Shown here: in pieces, positions 24,988 to 31,880 of the stretch
How positions within the stretch are numbered: the first letter of the stretch is position 1
Layout of the letters: every line of letters begins with the position of its first letter
NCBI GenBank assembly: GCA_020199775.1
Contig: JAIVJZ010000015.1
Span: forward strand, 1-36,660
Direction of reading: 5' to 3'
DNA: 36,660 nucleotides
DNA from: Acidobacteriota bacterium
GTDB lineage: Bacteria > Acidobacteriota > Blastocatellia > Pyrinomonadales > Pyrinomonadaceae
Translations under genes and position numbers: made by a program
The notes under the pieces: generated by a model
The model's database searches: none
Told to the model about the DNA's origin: nothing
The model's input: the letters and a program-made list of their open reading frames with translations, nothing else

Positions 24988-25908
24988 CTAGCGCCCCTTC
25001 TCGGACTCGAGCCTGCGGCGGAGTTGTTCGGCGGCGCGCCCCGCAAGCTCTTTGCAGGCGTTCGGCGAAACCACGGGGTCGGGACGGACGCCCTTCTGAC
25101 GCCCCTCCAGGCGTTGCCAAAACCCGGACGCGTCCGGGTGAGACGTCAGCAGAATGTCGCATGGGGCGGCCTTGAGGAAGGCGAAGCTCTTCTCGAAGTC
25201 CTGTACGGCCGTGGGGTACTCGCGGCTGTCTGAGAAGCGGAACCCATCTGCGGAGACCGGCGTCATACTGTCGGAGTAGACGAGGCTCAGGCAGCGCCCG
25301 TTCTCGCACGACTTCCAAGTCCAACTCGTCCCGCCGGGGGTGTGGCCGGGGGTGAAGTGGGCGGTCAGCCTGATGTCGCCGACGCTGAGTGTCCGGCCGT
25401 CGCGCAGGGTGTCGGCGCGCGGGACGAGCGCCACCGGCGTGATGCTGCCGAACTGAGGGTCGCCCTTGCCGACGCCGCTCTTCGTCAACACCTCGACGCT
25501 CCACGGGCTGGCCGCCACCTTCGCGCCGCTGAGCCGCTGCAACTCGGCGATGCCCCCGCCGTGGTCGAAGTGCACGTGCGAATTAACGATGAGCTTCACG
25601 TCCTCGATACGGAAACCGAGAGACCGAATGTTGGCGACGATTTGCGGGACTGATTCGGGCAGCGCACCGTCGATGAGGACGTGCCCGGCCTTGGAGGTGA
25701 GCAGGATGGAAGTCAGACCGCGAGGCCCCACGTAATACGTGTTGCCGTAAATGCGGAAGGGCTGCTGCGGCTTGTTCCACACGGGGCAGTCGGCGCAGGA
25801 CGAAGCCGGGGCGCCGCTCTGCCCCGACGCGAGCGTCGCGAGGGCGAGCAGAAAGGTGGCGAGCGTCAGGGCAGCTATTGGGTTCGGAAAATGATTTCGC
25901 TTGCGCAT
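24988..25908 (-). CDS. Subclass B3-like metallo-beta-lactamase
   Basis: I use ATG 25906-25908, which gives a signal peptide directly (RKRNHFPNPIAALTLATFLLALATLASG); an upstream in-frame ATG at 25956 adds 16 unlikely residues. The mature protein has the MBL-fold zinc motif H111-V-H113-F-D115-H116 (NSHVHFDHGGG), H189 (TPGHTPGGTSW) and H257 (LLTSHPDASGF). That is the ligand set of B3 enzymes, which hydrolyse beta-lactams in the periplasm with two zinc ions. The CPVW segment and the TPGHTPGGTSW segment also fit B3. Environmental Acidobacteriota commonly carry such genes on the chromosome. It is adjacent to an IS5 copy, but nothing indicates that the two moved together. Hydrolysis spectrum cannot be read from sequence. 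Confidence 0.82.
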   Translation of the reverse strand: MRKRNHFPNPIAALTLATFLLALATLASGQSGAPASSCADCPVWNKPQQPFRIYGNTYYVGPRGLTSILLTSKAGHVLIDGALPESVPQIVANIRSLGFRIEDVKLIVNSHVHFDHGGGIAELQRLSGAKVAASPWSVEVLTKSGVGKGDPQFGSITPVALVPRADTLRDGRTLSVGDIRLTAHFTPGHTPGGTSWTWKSCENGRCLSLVYSDSMTPVSADGFRFSDSREYPTAVQDFEKSFAFLKAAPCDILLTSHPDASGFWQRLEGRQKGVRPDPVVSPNACKELAGRAAEQLRRRLESEKGR

Positions 25909-26688
25909 GAACTTTACTTCGTGTTGGTGGCTCAATCTAATGTCTCCTGTTCGCACCGGCTATGTTCCGAATATTACCCCGAGTTCAAAAGAATCCGGCT
26001 ATGCATTTTTATGCGAGTATGCCGGAATGAGATTAGGAGGCTGCTGCCTTGCCCGCCGACGTGCCGCCGCGCCCCGGCGAGGCGCGGCCGATCTCGCCCC
26101 ACAATTTCATTCATCGACCGGCTTGCCGACGAAGGGAGAGACGCTCTTGAACGTCAAACCTCCCCAGGGCGACTTCCCCACAACGGATGATATCAGGCTT
26201 CAGAGCTTTCGCGGACAAGGAGCAGATGCCTCTCGGAGTGGTTTCGACTGGCAAAATCGAGCCGAACCAATTCCGGGCTTCTTCAATTTAATATCTTATT
26301 GTTTAGCTTGTAAGATGTATCTTCCCTTAGTGTCAGTTATCACCTATGTGCTTTGTATGGTGAAACGACAACGCATCAGTGGGCGGAGTCGGCTACGGCT
26401 TGACGGTGAGTTTCGAGAAGCCGGATGACTTTTCTGCGAACCCACCGGCAAATGAAGGGGTGCTCCTGAGAGGTGAACTAATTAAGCGGCTTGACGGTAA
26501 TATGGTTATTGAGAGAGATGTGAACTTTACATATTCCGCGGGCGGTCAGTCTTCGGCCATCACGACAATTCATTCGGCCGGAGCGCGAAGGGCACAACTT
26601 TTACCAGACCATTTGGATGATTGATTCGGCGTCGTCGCGCCCGGCCAAGTCGGCCGTCCGGCGCTTGCCCGGAAACATGGAGTAAGGC
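25909..26688. other. Region without a supported gene
   Basis: Several overlapping frames exist, but none has a ribosome site, recognisable motif or consistent composition. GTG 26379 opens an 81-codon frame (GYGLTVSFEKPDDF ... LKRLDGN-like) with some protein-like character that may be a gene relic; upstream it is closed by TGA. Confidence 0.35.
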
Positions 26689-27111
26689 ATGACTGAGAAA
26701 CTTGTAAAACCCCGATTGATAGTTTTTAGCTACCTGCTGTTAGCCACCGTAATCTCTATCAGTGGGCATCCTAAGCTGCCCGTCGAATCCGCCCGCTCAC
26801 AGTTTGAAACGCGTTGCGGTTGGCTCAGCAATCCCACGCCCGCGAACATTTGGCTGTATGACCGGGACGGCGAATGGACAATCGGGGTGCAGGGCGGTTA
26901 TCAGGTCGAAGCCGACTGGGGCTGGCCGAAGTTCAAAGCGCGGCAGTGGGTGCGGACAAACGCCAACTACGGCTACGGGTGCGCGTGTCTGCAACTCCGG
27001 GTCAACAGGGAGACTCACGAAGTATTAGAGATAAAGAGTGCGCGGGCGCGGCCATTGGCAGCATGTCGTCAGGATCGCTCGTTGAAGAAGTGGAAGGACA
27101 GGCTCGAGTGA
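26689..27111 (+). CDS. DUF4087 family exported protein
   Basis: A 140-residue protein, ATG 26689 with GGAGTAAGG upstream. A hydrophobic segment near the N-terminus (LIVFSYLLLATVISISG) suggests a signal peptide or anchor. The core ETRCGWLSNPTPANIWLYDR, GEWTIGVQGGYQVE and NYGYGCACLQLRV is the pattern I associate with DUF4087, a small family of unknown function, with three conserved Cys that could form a disulfide. The two Cys in GCACLQ and the one in RCGW support that. It is the first of three small plus-strand genes. Confidence 0.7.
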   Translation: MTEKLVKPRLIVFSYLLLATVISISGHPKLPVESARSQFETRCGWLSNPTPANIWLYDRDGEWTIGVQGGYQVEADWGWPKFKARQWVRTNANYGYGCACLQLRVNRETHEVLEIKSARARPLAACRQDRSLKKWKDRLE

Positions 27112-27238
27112 AAAATGGGCGGACGCGCCTGACGCGGCCATGCGGCCGACCGCAAATCGGAGCGCCTCTGATCGAGACCTCGGCCGTCGCGGGGTTGAAC
27201 GTACCGCTACCCTAGACTTTTTCGCTTGTGCAACTGAG

Positions 27239-27766
27239 ATGAGCAACTTACAGATTGCGAACATCAGTTTTCGAGAGGCTACCATTTCAGATTGCTTTGC
27301 CGTGGCTAGAGTTCACGTGCAATCTTGGAAGGAGTCGTTTGCCGGAATTGTTCCTCAAACCTTTCTGGATAAGATGTCGGTCGAGAAGCGGGCTCAGGCT
27401 TTCGAGGCGGGATTCTCTACAGACTCGTACAAAATGTATGTGGCGGAAGTCCACGGGCGTGGCGTTGTCGGATTCGCGGATTTCGGTGAGTCGAGAGAAC
27501 CTGTTGGTGCGTATGAGGGCGAGCTTTACGCCATCTATCTTGTGCCGGAGTTCCAAAGGAAAGGTATCGGCGAGAGGCTGTTTAATCTAGGCGTCGATTT
27601 TTTCATCAGTGACGGTAAGTGTTCAATGTATCTTCTCACTTTGAAAGCCAGCCCGTATAGCTCCTTCTACGAGAAGATGGGCGGGCAGGTCGTCGGGGAG
27701 AAGCAGGTAGAAATCGAAGGCGTCATGTACGATGAATTGGTGTACGGCTGGAATAGCTTACGCTGA
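27239..27766 (+). CDS. GNAT-family N-acetyltransferase
   Basis: A 175-residue protein from ATG 27239 (an in-frame ATG at 27140 adds residues unlike the family). ISFREATISDCFAVARVHVQSWKESFAG is the usual GNAT N-terminus, and IYLVPEFQRKGIGERLFNLGVDF holds the R/Q-x-x-G-x-G acetyl-CoA pyrophosphate loop after the beta-4 strand. The C-terminus (SFYEKMGGQVVGEKQVEIEGVMYDELVYGW) is typical of the RimI/phosphinothricin-type subgroup. The acetyl acceptor is unknown. Confidence 0.85.
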   Translation: MSNLQIANISFREATISDCFAVARVHVQSWKESFAGIVPQTFLDKMSVEKRAQAFEAGFSTDSYKMYVAEVHGRGVVGFADFGESREPVGAYEGELYAIYLVPEFQRKGIGERLFNLGVDFFISDGKCSMYLLTLKASPYSSFYEKMGGQVVGEKQVEIEGVMYDELVYGWNSLR

Positions 27767-27895
27767 GCCCTAAAGATGGGGGCAGCCCTAACGACGGCAC
27801 GCACCCGACGCCCCGCCGCGATGGCTCTTATCAACCTTGAGTGTGAGTGCGGGTAATGCCGTGCCTCGGGCGCCTTGAGGCTCAGGAGGAAACTC

Positions 27896-28390
27896 ATGTG
27901 GCTGCTCTTCTTGGGATTTCTCGCGCTCGGTGTCTTGTCTCTACGCGGCGTGCGCTGGGCTTTCGTCGCCTTCGTCGTGTTGGGACTGCTCTACTTCCCT
28001 GCTAAAGTAGGCTTCCGGCTTGACCCTCACCCGTGCCAACTCACATTCGACAGCTCGCTTGCTGCTCACTCTTTGACCAACTACGGGCATATTGTGTTGT
28101 TCGCACTGTTCTTCTTAATGACGAGCGCACAATTTCGGACGGCGAACTGGCTGGCGTCCGCTTGGTCGGCGTTAGCGACGACTGTGATGGGGGCGCTGGT
28201 CGAAATTGCCCAAGGCGTCACCGGCGAAGGCAACTGCCGATTGCGAGACCTAATCCCCGACACGCTCGGTATCTTGGCCGGAGCTATCATTGTCTCGCTC
28301 TTGACGCGAGTAGGCTGGAGGCCGCGCCCGACTTGGTCTTTTATGTGGTGGCGCGGCGACCAACAACGACATGCACCCGACCGCGAATGA
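27896..28390 (+). CDS. VanZ-like membrane protein
   Basis: The start ATG 27896 follows AGGAGGA at 27884-27890; an upstream in-frame start at 27875 is less likely. The 164-residue protein has hydrophobic segments near residues 2-40, 65-80 and 125-145 with GHIVLFALFFLMTSAQFR and GALVEIAQGVTGEGNCRLRDLIPDTLGILAGA. This E-I-x-Q, then R-x-x-D-x-x-x-D-x-x-G-x-x-x-G pattern is typical of VanZ-like proteins, small inner-membrane proteins linked to teicoplanin resistance in enterococci but mostly of unknown function. The C-terminus runs into a dispersed repeat. Confidence 0.75.
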   Translation: MWLLFLGFLALGVLSLRGVRWAFVAFVVLGLLYFPAKVGFRLDPHPCQLTFDSSLAAHSLTNYGHIVLFALFFLMTSAQFRTANWLASAWSALATTVMGALVEIAQGVTGEGNCRLRDLIPDTLGILAGAIIVSLLTRVGWRPRPTWSFMWWRGDQQRHAPDRE

Positions 28391-28458
28391 GAGGTTGTGG
28401 CTCGATGTTCTACCCCGAAGGTAGCGGTGAATGTCCCGACTGCGGGAGAATCTGTTAA
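28387..28458 (+). CDS. Tiny Cys-rich ORF overlapping the VanZ stop (23 aa)
   Basis: ATG 28387 overlaps the VanZ TGA in an ATGA arrangement. The peptide MRGCGSMFYPEGSGECPDCGRIC ends in CPDCGRIC, which resembles half of a zinc ribbon. It could be a real coupled micro-ORF or a decayed zinc-ribbon gene. It lies between two copies of the dispersed repeat. Confidence 0.25.
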   Translation: MRGCGSMFYPEGSGECPDCGRIC

Positions 28459-28679
28459 GACCTGCCGCGCCATCCGACAACGGCATGCATCCGGCCGCGA
28501 GTGGCGCATCTTTCATCGAGGTGGTCGGCTCAATGAACCGCTCGCAGTTTGTCACACAACGCCGGGCAACCGCGCCTCTAAATACAAGGCGTGGACAAGT
28601 TTCGCTCACAAATGCTTTCGGGGCGAAATCCGATAAGCGGTTAACCGGCTGATGTCAGAAGAGATAAGAAGCAGAGTGG

Positions 28680-29171
28680 CTATTCCCACTTCTTCAACTT
28701 CTGGAAACGCTTTGTCACCATGTTGCGCTTGAGCGGCGTGAGGCGGTTGATGAAGAGGAGGCCGTCGCAGTGATCCGTCTCGTGTTGAAAGCAGCGCGCG
28801 GCGAGTCCTGCGGCTTCGCGTTCGTACCACTCGCCGCGCACGTCCTGCGCGCGGAGTGTCGCGCGTTCGGCGCGCTTCAGGGGCGAGTGAATTTTCCCGA
28901 CCGAGAGGCAGCCCTCCTCCCCCCCCTGTTCACCCTCCGCGGCGACGATCTCCGGGTTGGCGGCGACGAGTTTGATCCCGGCGCAATCCATTACGAAGAG
29001 GCGCAGGGAGAGGCCGATTTGCGGCGCGGCCAAACCCACTCCTTCCTCCGCGTACATCGTCTCGAACATGTCCTCGCACAGTCGCGCCAGTTCTTCGTCA
29101 AAAACTTCTACGGGGTCGCCCACCTCGTTCAGCACCTTCGCCGGGTACTCGGTTATCTTCCTCAACGCCAT
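28680..29171 (-). CDS. def: Peptide deformylase
   Basis: A 163-residue enzyme that removes the formyl group from N-terminal methionine of new proteins, using a metal held by one Cys and two His. All motifs are present: [10 protein letters not shown] (44-53), EGCLS (86-90, with C88 as ligand) and QHETDH (129-134, with H130 and H134 as ligands and E131 as the catalytic base). The length is normal. It is divergent from thyA, with about 60 bp between their starts. This gene and the thyA fragment next to it look like ordinary chromosome and mark the left edge of the island. Confidence 0.95.
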   Translation of the reverse strand: MALRKITEYPAKVLNEVGDPVEVFDEELARLCEDMFETMYAEEGVGLAAPQIGLSLRLFVMDCAGIKLVAANPEIVAAEGEQGGEEGCLSVGKIHSPLKRAERATLRAQDVRGEWYEREAAGLAARCFQHETDHCDGLLFINRLTPLKRNMVTKRFQKLKKWE

Positions 29172-29233
29172 CTGTTTTATTTCGTCCCGCCCGCTCTATG
29201 ACATGCTTCGTCAACACGCGAAGTTTACCCGAT

Positions 29234-29536
29234 ATGAAACAATATCACGACCTGCTCAAATCTATTCTCGCCCACGGGACTGAACACAGAGACCGCACGG
29301 GCGTCGGCACGCTCTCACACTTCGGCTATCAAACGCGCTTCGACCTGCGCGCCGGTTTCCCCATCGTCACGACCAAGAAAATTCCCTTCCGCTGGGTCGC
29401 CGAGGAACTCTTCTGGTTTCTCTCCGGCGACACGAACGAAGGGAACTTGCGCGCGCGCGGCGTGGATATCTGGGCTGAGTGGGCGGACGCGGAACACACG
29501 AGCCGCTTCGGCCGCGAGGCGGGCGACCTCGGCCCA
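29234..29536 (+). pseudogene. thyA: Thymidylate synthase, chromosomal copy, truncated after codon 101
   Basis: ATG 29234 begins [15 protein letters not shown] and runs through [46 protein letters not shown] and [11 protein letters not shown], the standard ThyA N-terminus, to AGDLGP. ThyA then normally continues V-Y-G-K-Q-W-R. Here the frame leaves homology and ends at a stop near 29572 after [11 protein letters not shown]. The catalytic Cys and the entire C-terminal two thirds are missing, so the product should be inactive. Codon use is GC-rich, unlike the second thyA 230 bp downstream. The break falls at GGCCCA, a hexamer also present at the same place in the second copy. Confidence 0.92.
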
Positions 29537-29572
29537 CAATTTGACGAGCAAAACTTGCTTATGCATGAATGA

Positions 29573-29803
29573 ATGGGCAGTATTTCTGTAAATAATATTC
29601 TAATTGCTCATGTGATAGTTATCCATAGAAACTCACATCATGTTTCCTCTACGACAAGAAGCAGGTATAATCGTTTTGTTGAAAATAAGTACCGGTTAAT
29701 TCCACTACTGAAGTTGTGTTGCGAAACAAAATCCAGACGACACCTCGCCTTTAATAAACCTAGAAGATCTAATATCGCTCTCTACGATTGAGAAGGAGTT
29801 GTT
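29573..29803 (+). promoter_or_regulatory. Upstream region of the island thyA
   Basis: About 230 AT-rich bases; a 72-codon frame here lacks coding character. AAGGAG (29792-29797) lies at the right distance before ATG 29804. AT-rich stretches such as the GTATAAT-like GGTATAATCG near 29665 could provide a -10 box. Confidence 0.45.
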
Positions 29804-30595
29804 ATGAGACAGTATTTGGATTTCTTAAATCACATTCTTCAAAATGGCATACCTAAAGACGACCGTACCGGAACTGGAACTTTGAGCACATTTGGTTACC
29901 AGATGCGATTTAATTTAAGAGAAGGACTGCCAATAGTTACCACCAAAAGGATACATTTACGCTCTGTCATTCATGAATTACTGTGGTTTCTGAGTGGCGA
30001 CACTAATATTAAATATTTAAAGGATCATGGAGTTAAGATTTGGGACGAGTGGGCTGACAGAGAAGGTAATTTAGGCCCAGTTTATGGCAAACAATGGCGT
30101 AGATGGGAAACTAAAGAAGGTAGTATTGATCAAATATCACAAGTTATAGAACAGATTAAAGCCAACCCTAATTCTCGGAGATTAATTGTTCTGGCATGGA
30201 ATGTTGGTGAGTTGGATCAAATGGCATTGCCTCCTTGCCACTTGCTTTTTCAGTTTTATGTAGTCGACGGTAAGCTCTCTTGCCTTCTATTTCAAAGATC
30301 CGCAGACGCATTTTTAGGTGTTCCATTCAATATAGCCAGTTATTCATTATTAACGCATATGGTCGCTCAGCAATGCGACCTTGAAGTTAATGAGTTTATT
30401 TGGACGGGAGGCGATTGCCATATTTACTCAAACCATATTGAACAAGTTAAGCTTCAACTAACTCGTCAGCCGTACCCGATGCCACAACTAATTATTAAGC
30501 ATAGGCCAGCCTCAATTTTCGACTATACATTTGAAGATTTTGAGATTGTTAATTATAAGTTTCACCCTGGCATTACAGCACCTGTAGCAGTGTAG
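29804..30595 (+). CDS. thyA: Thymidylate synthase, complete island copy
   Basis: A full-length 263-residue ThyA that methylates dUMP to dTMP with methylenetetrahydrofolate. Key sites are present: R21 in the RTGTGT dUMP loop, W80 with D81 in KIWDEWAD, the R125-R126 phosphate pair, catalytic C145 ([13 protein letters not shown]), D166 and N175 ([16 protein letters not shown]), and HIYSNH near 210. The C-terminal TAPVAV is normal. The gene is AT-rich, while the broken chromosomal copy 230 bp upstream is GC-rich, so they are not a recent duplication. It presumably restores dTMP synthesis lost through the insertion. Confidence 0.95.
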   Translation: MRQYLDFLNHILQNGIPKDDRTGTGTLSTFGYQMRFNLREGLPIVTTKRIHLRSVIHELLWFLSGDTNIKYLKDHGVKIWDEWADREGNLGPVYGKQWRRWETKEGSIDQISQVIEQIKANPNSRRLIVLAWNVGELDQMALPPCHLLFQFYVVDGKLSCLLFQRSADAFLGVPFNIASYSLLTHMVAQQCDLEVNEFIWTGGDCHIYSNHIEQVKLQLTRQPYPMPQLIIKHRPASIFDYTFEDFEIVNYKFHPGITAPVAV

Positions 30596-30725
30596 AGCAG
30601 TATAGGGTATAAGCTTTAACGAAGAGGTTCGATGGGGAGCCAAGATGCTGAGATGTAATAACCATATTCAGCAAAAAGGTAATAAGCAGATGTAGTGAAT
30701 AGTTTTTTAGTTACACAAATTTCAT
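30596..30725. other. Convergent intergenic segment
   Basis: The 130 AT-rich bases between the island thyA and the minus-strand unknown gene show no clear gene or strong hairpin. Confidence 0.4.
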
Positions 30726-31880
30726 TCAAGTAGTACTCAACATTACTTGTTCACTTCCGATGCCAAGGAGAGACTTACGCTCATCCACCCGTAAGCCTGT
30801 TACCATTGCCTCGAGGTGACCAAATCGAACAATCCAAGTTTGTCCGACACCGTTGCTATAAGTATCCAAGAAGCCTTCAGGAGTTGGGTATTCAATATGA
30901 ATATCTGGGTGTAGCACTTTAACGAAAAAGCATCCTACGGTCTGCATCTTACTACCAGTAGGAGCAAGTAATATCCGGTGATCAACGGCAAGACTCCAAT
31001 AAAGTTCTAGAATTGTTTGTACCGTTTCTTTATAGTCAAGCGTTGATACAGACCTCTTTGGTAGTTTAGTACCGTTGTCGGGCTGTTCTTGAAGCGGATT
31101 ATCTGCATCGGACCATTCACTACGAAGCTGCTCATGGATCCAAGCTGTCGCCTCTTCGCGCCAACGCCAATTAGGGGATCTACTGTTTATAAGAAATAAC
31201 CGGCTGGGATATACAGCATTCAAGAGCGCTTGTGTCAGCAATTCATTAAACGACATAAAGACAATGGCGGCCGACGGTTGCCCTTGCATAGCGACACTTG
31301 ATAACCCCGTGACTCGAATTACTCCGTGAATCCCCGTATACACCTGAATAGTAGGACGATGCAGGTTGTTCTCATTTTTTGCCTTTTCATATTCCTTATA
31401 CTTAGGTCCTTTATCTTCCGCCTCTGCATAGAATACAGAAGTATCAAGGTTCATTTCCCAGCATACTTCTAGGCATAACAGCATCGCGAGTTTCGACATT
31501 GCTGAAATATCAAGAATTATTTTTCTTGGATTTAGTTCTTTTAAGCGTCCGTTGAAATAAGTGGAGAATGATTCTGGATCATAGCGATGAAATTGAATAA
31601 TGTCATTATCACTTATTACAAAACCAGTCTTCCTAAGAGCAACCAGCACGTCATTCAACCTGTTACGCTTATCCTTCGGTTCATACATTAAAACTAGTGC
31701 TCGTCCTCGGTCATTGCCGTTAATTGTCTGTGCAGCCGCTAAGGTTCGATCCTCGAATCCACCAACGGTAACAAGAACGTCCCCCTCACCAAGTGTAAGT
31801 TGGTCACACTTCTCCATAGGGGGAAGCATGGAAATGATTTTATCTATAGGTTCCATTCCTTTCGACTCACGATAGTTCAT
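30726..31880 (-). CDS. Unknown protein coupled to the kinase-ATPase (CARF/Rossmann-like N-terminal region)
   Basis: I start at ATG 31878-31880 (384 residues), which overlaps the kinase-ATPase stop by 14 nt; ATG 31856 is an alternative with AAAGGA directly upstream. No family is recognised. The N-terminal part has alternating strands and helices (GDVLVTVGGFEDRTLAAAQ; GRALVLMYEPKDKRNRLNDVLVALRKTG; KIILDISAMSKLAMLLCLEV; TSVFYAEAED). That resembles a Rossmann-like sensor fold such as CARF. The second half has RLFLINSRSPNWRWREEATAWIHEQLRSEW, RILLAPTGSKMQTVG and IHIEYPTP. There is no signal peptide or membrane segment. Coupling to the kinase-ATPase suggests a sensor or effector in the same complex. 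Composition matches the island. Confidence 0.6.
   Translation of the reverse strand: MNYRESKGMEPIDKIISMLPPMEKCDQLTLGEGDVLVTVGGFEDRTLAAAQTINGNDRGRALVLMYEPKDKRNRLNDVLVALRKTGFVISDNDIIQFHRYDPESFSTYFNGRLKELNPRKIILDISAMSKLAMLLCLEVCWEMNLDTSVFYAEAEDKGPKYKEYEKAKNENNLHRPTIQVYTGIHGVIRVTGLSSVAMQGQPSAAIVFMSFNELLTQALLNAVYPSRLFLINSRSPNWRWREEATAWIHEQLRSEWSDADNPLQEQPDNGTKLPKRSVSTLDYKETVQTILELYWSLAVDHRILLAPTGSKMQTVGCFFVKVLHPDIHIEYPTPEGFLDTYSNGVGQTWIVRFGHLEAMVTGLRVDERKSLLGIGSEQVMLSTT

Larger units (their letters stand above)
27791..28505 (+). repeat. Dispersed repeat family, three copies
   Basis: A short sequence recurs at 27791-27810 (ACGACGGCACGCACCCGACG), 28362-28389 (core ACGACATGCACCCGACCGCG) and 28476-28503 (core ACGGCATGCATCCGGCCGCG). 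The last two match over about 28 bases with around five differences. Copies follow the GNAT gene, overlap the end of the VanZ-like gene, and follow a tiny ORF. The second copy supplies the last VanZ codons. It behaves like a REP-type or cassette-associated repeat; the mechanism is unknown. Confidence 0.6.

Noticed and set aside
24824..25504. 226-codon minus-strand frame in the metallo-beta-lactamase region
   Set aside because: Alternative frame of the lactamase, very Arg-rich, and crosses the IS5 end.
25901..26428. 175-codon plus-strand frame downstream of the lactamase start
   Set aside because: Overlaps the lactamase 5' end and shows no consistent protein character.
26689..28505. Integron-like cassette array around DUF4087, GNAT and VanZ genes
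   Set aside because: No integrase, and I could not find paired attC core sites (RYYYAAC and GTTRRRY); only a dispersed repeat is supported.
29573..29791. 72-codon frame upstream of the island thyA
   Set aside because: AT-rich random-looking frame without a ribosome site; more likely promoter region.
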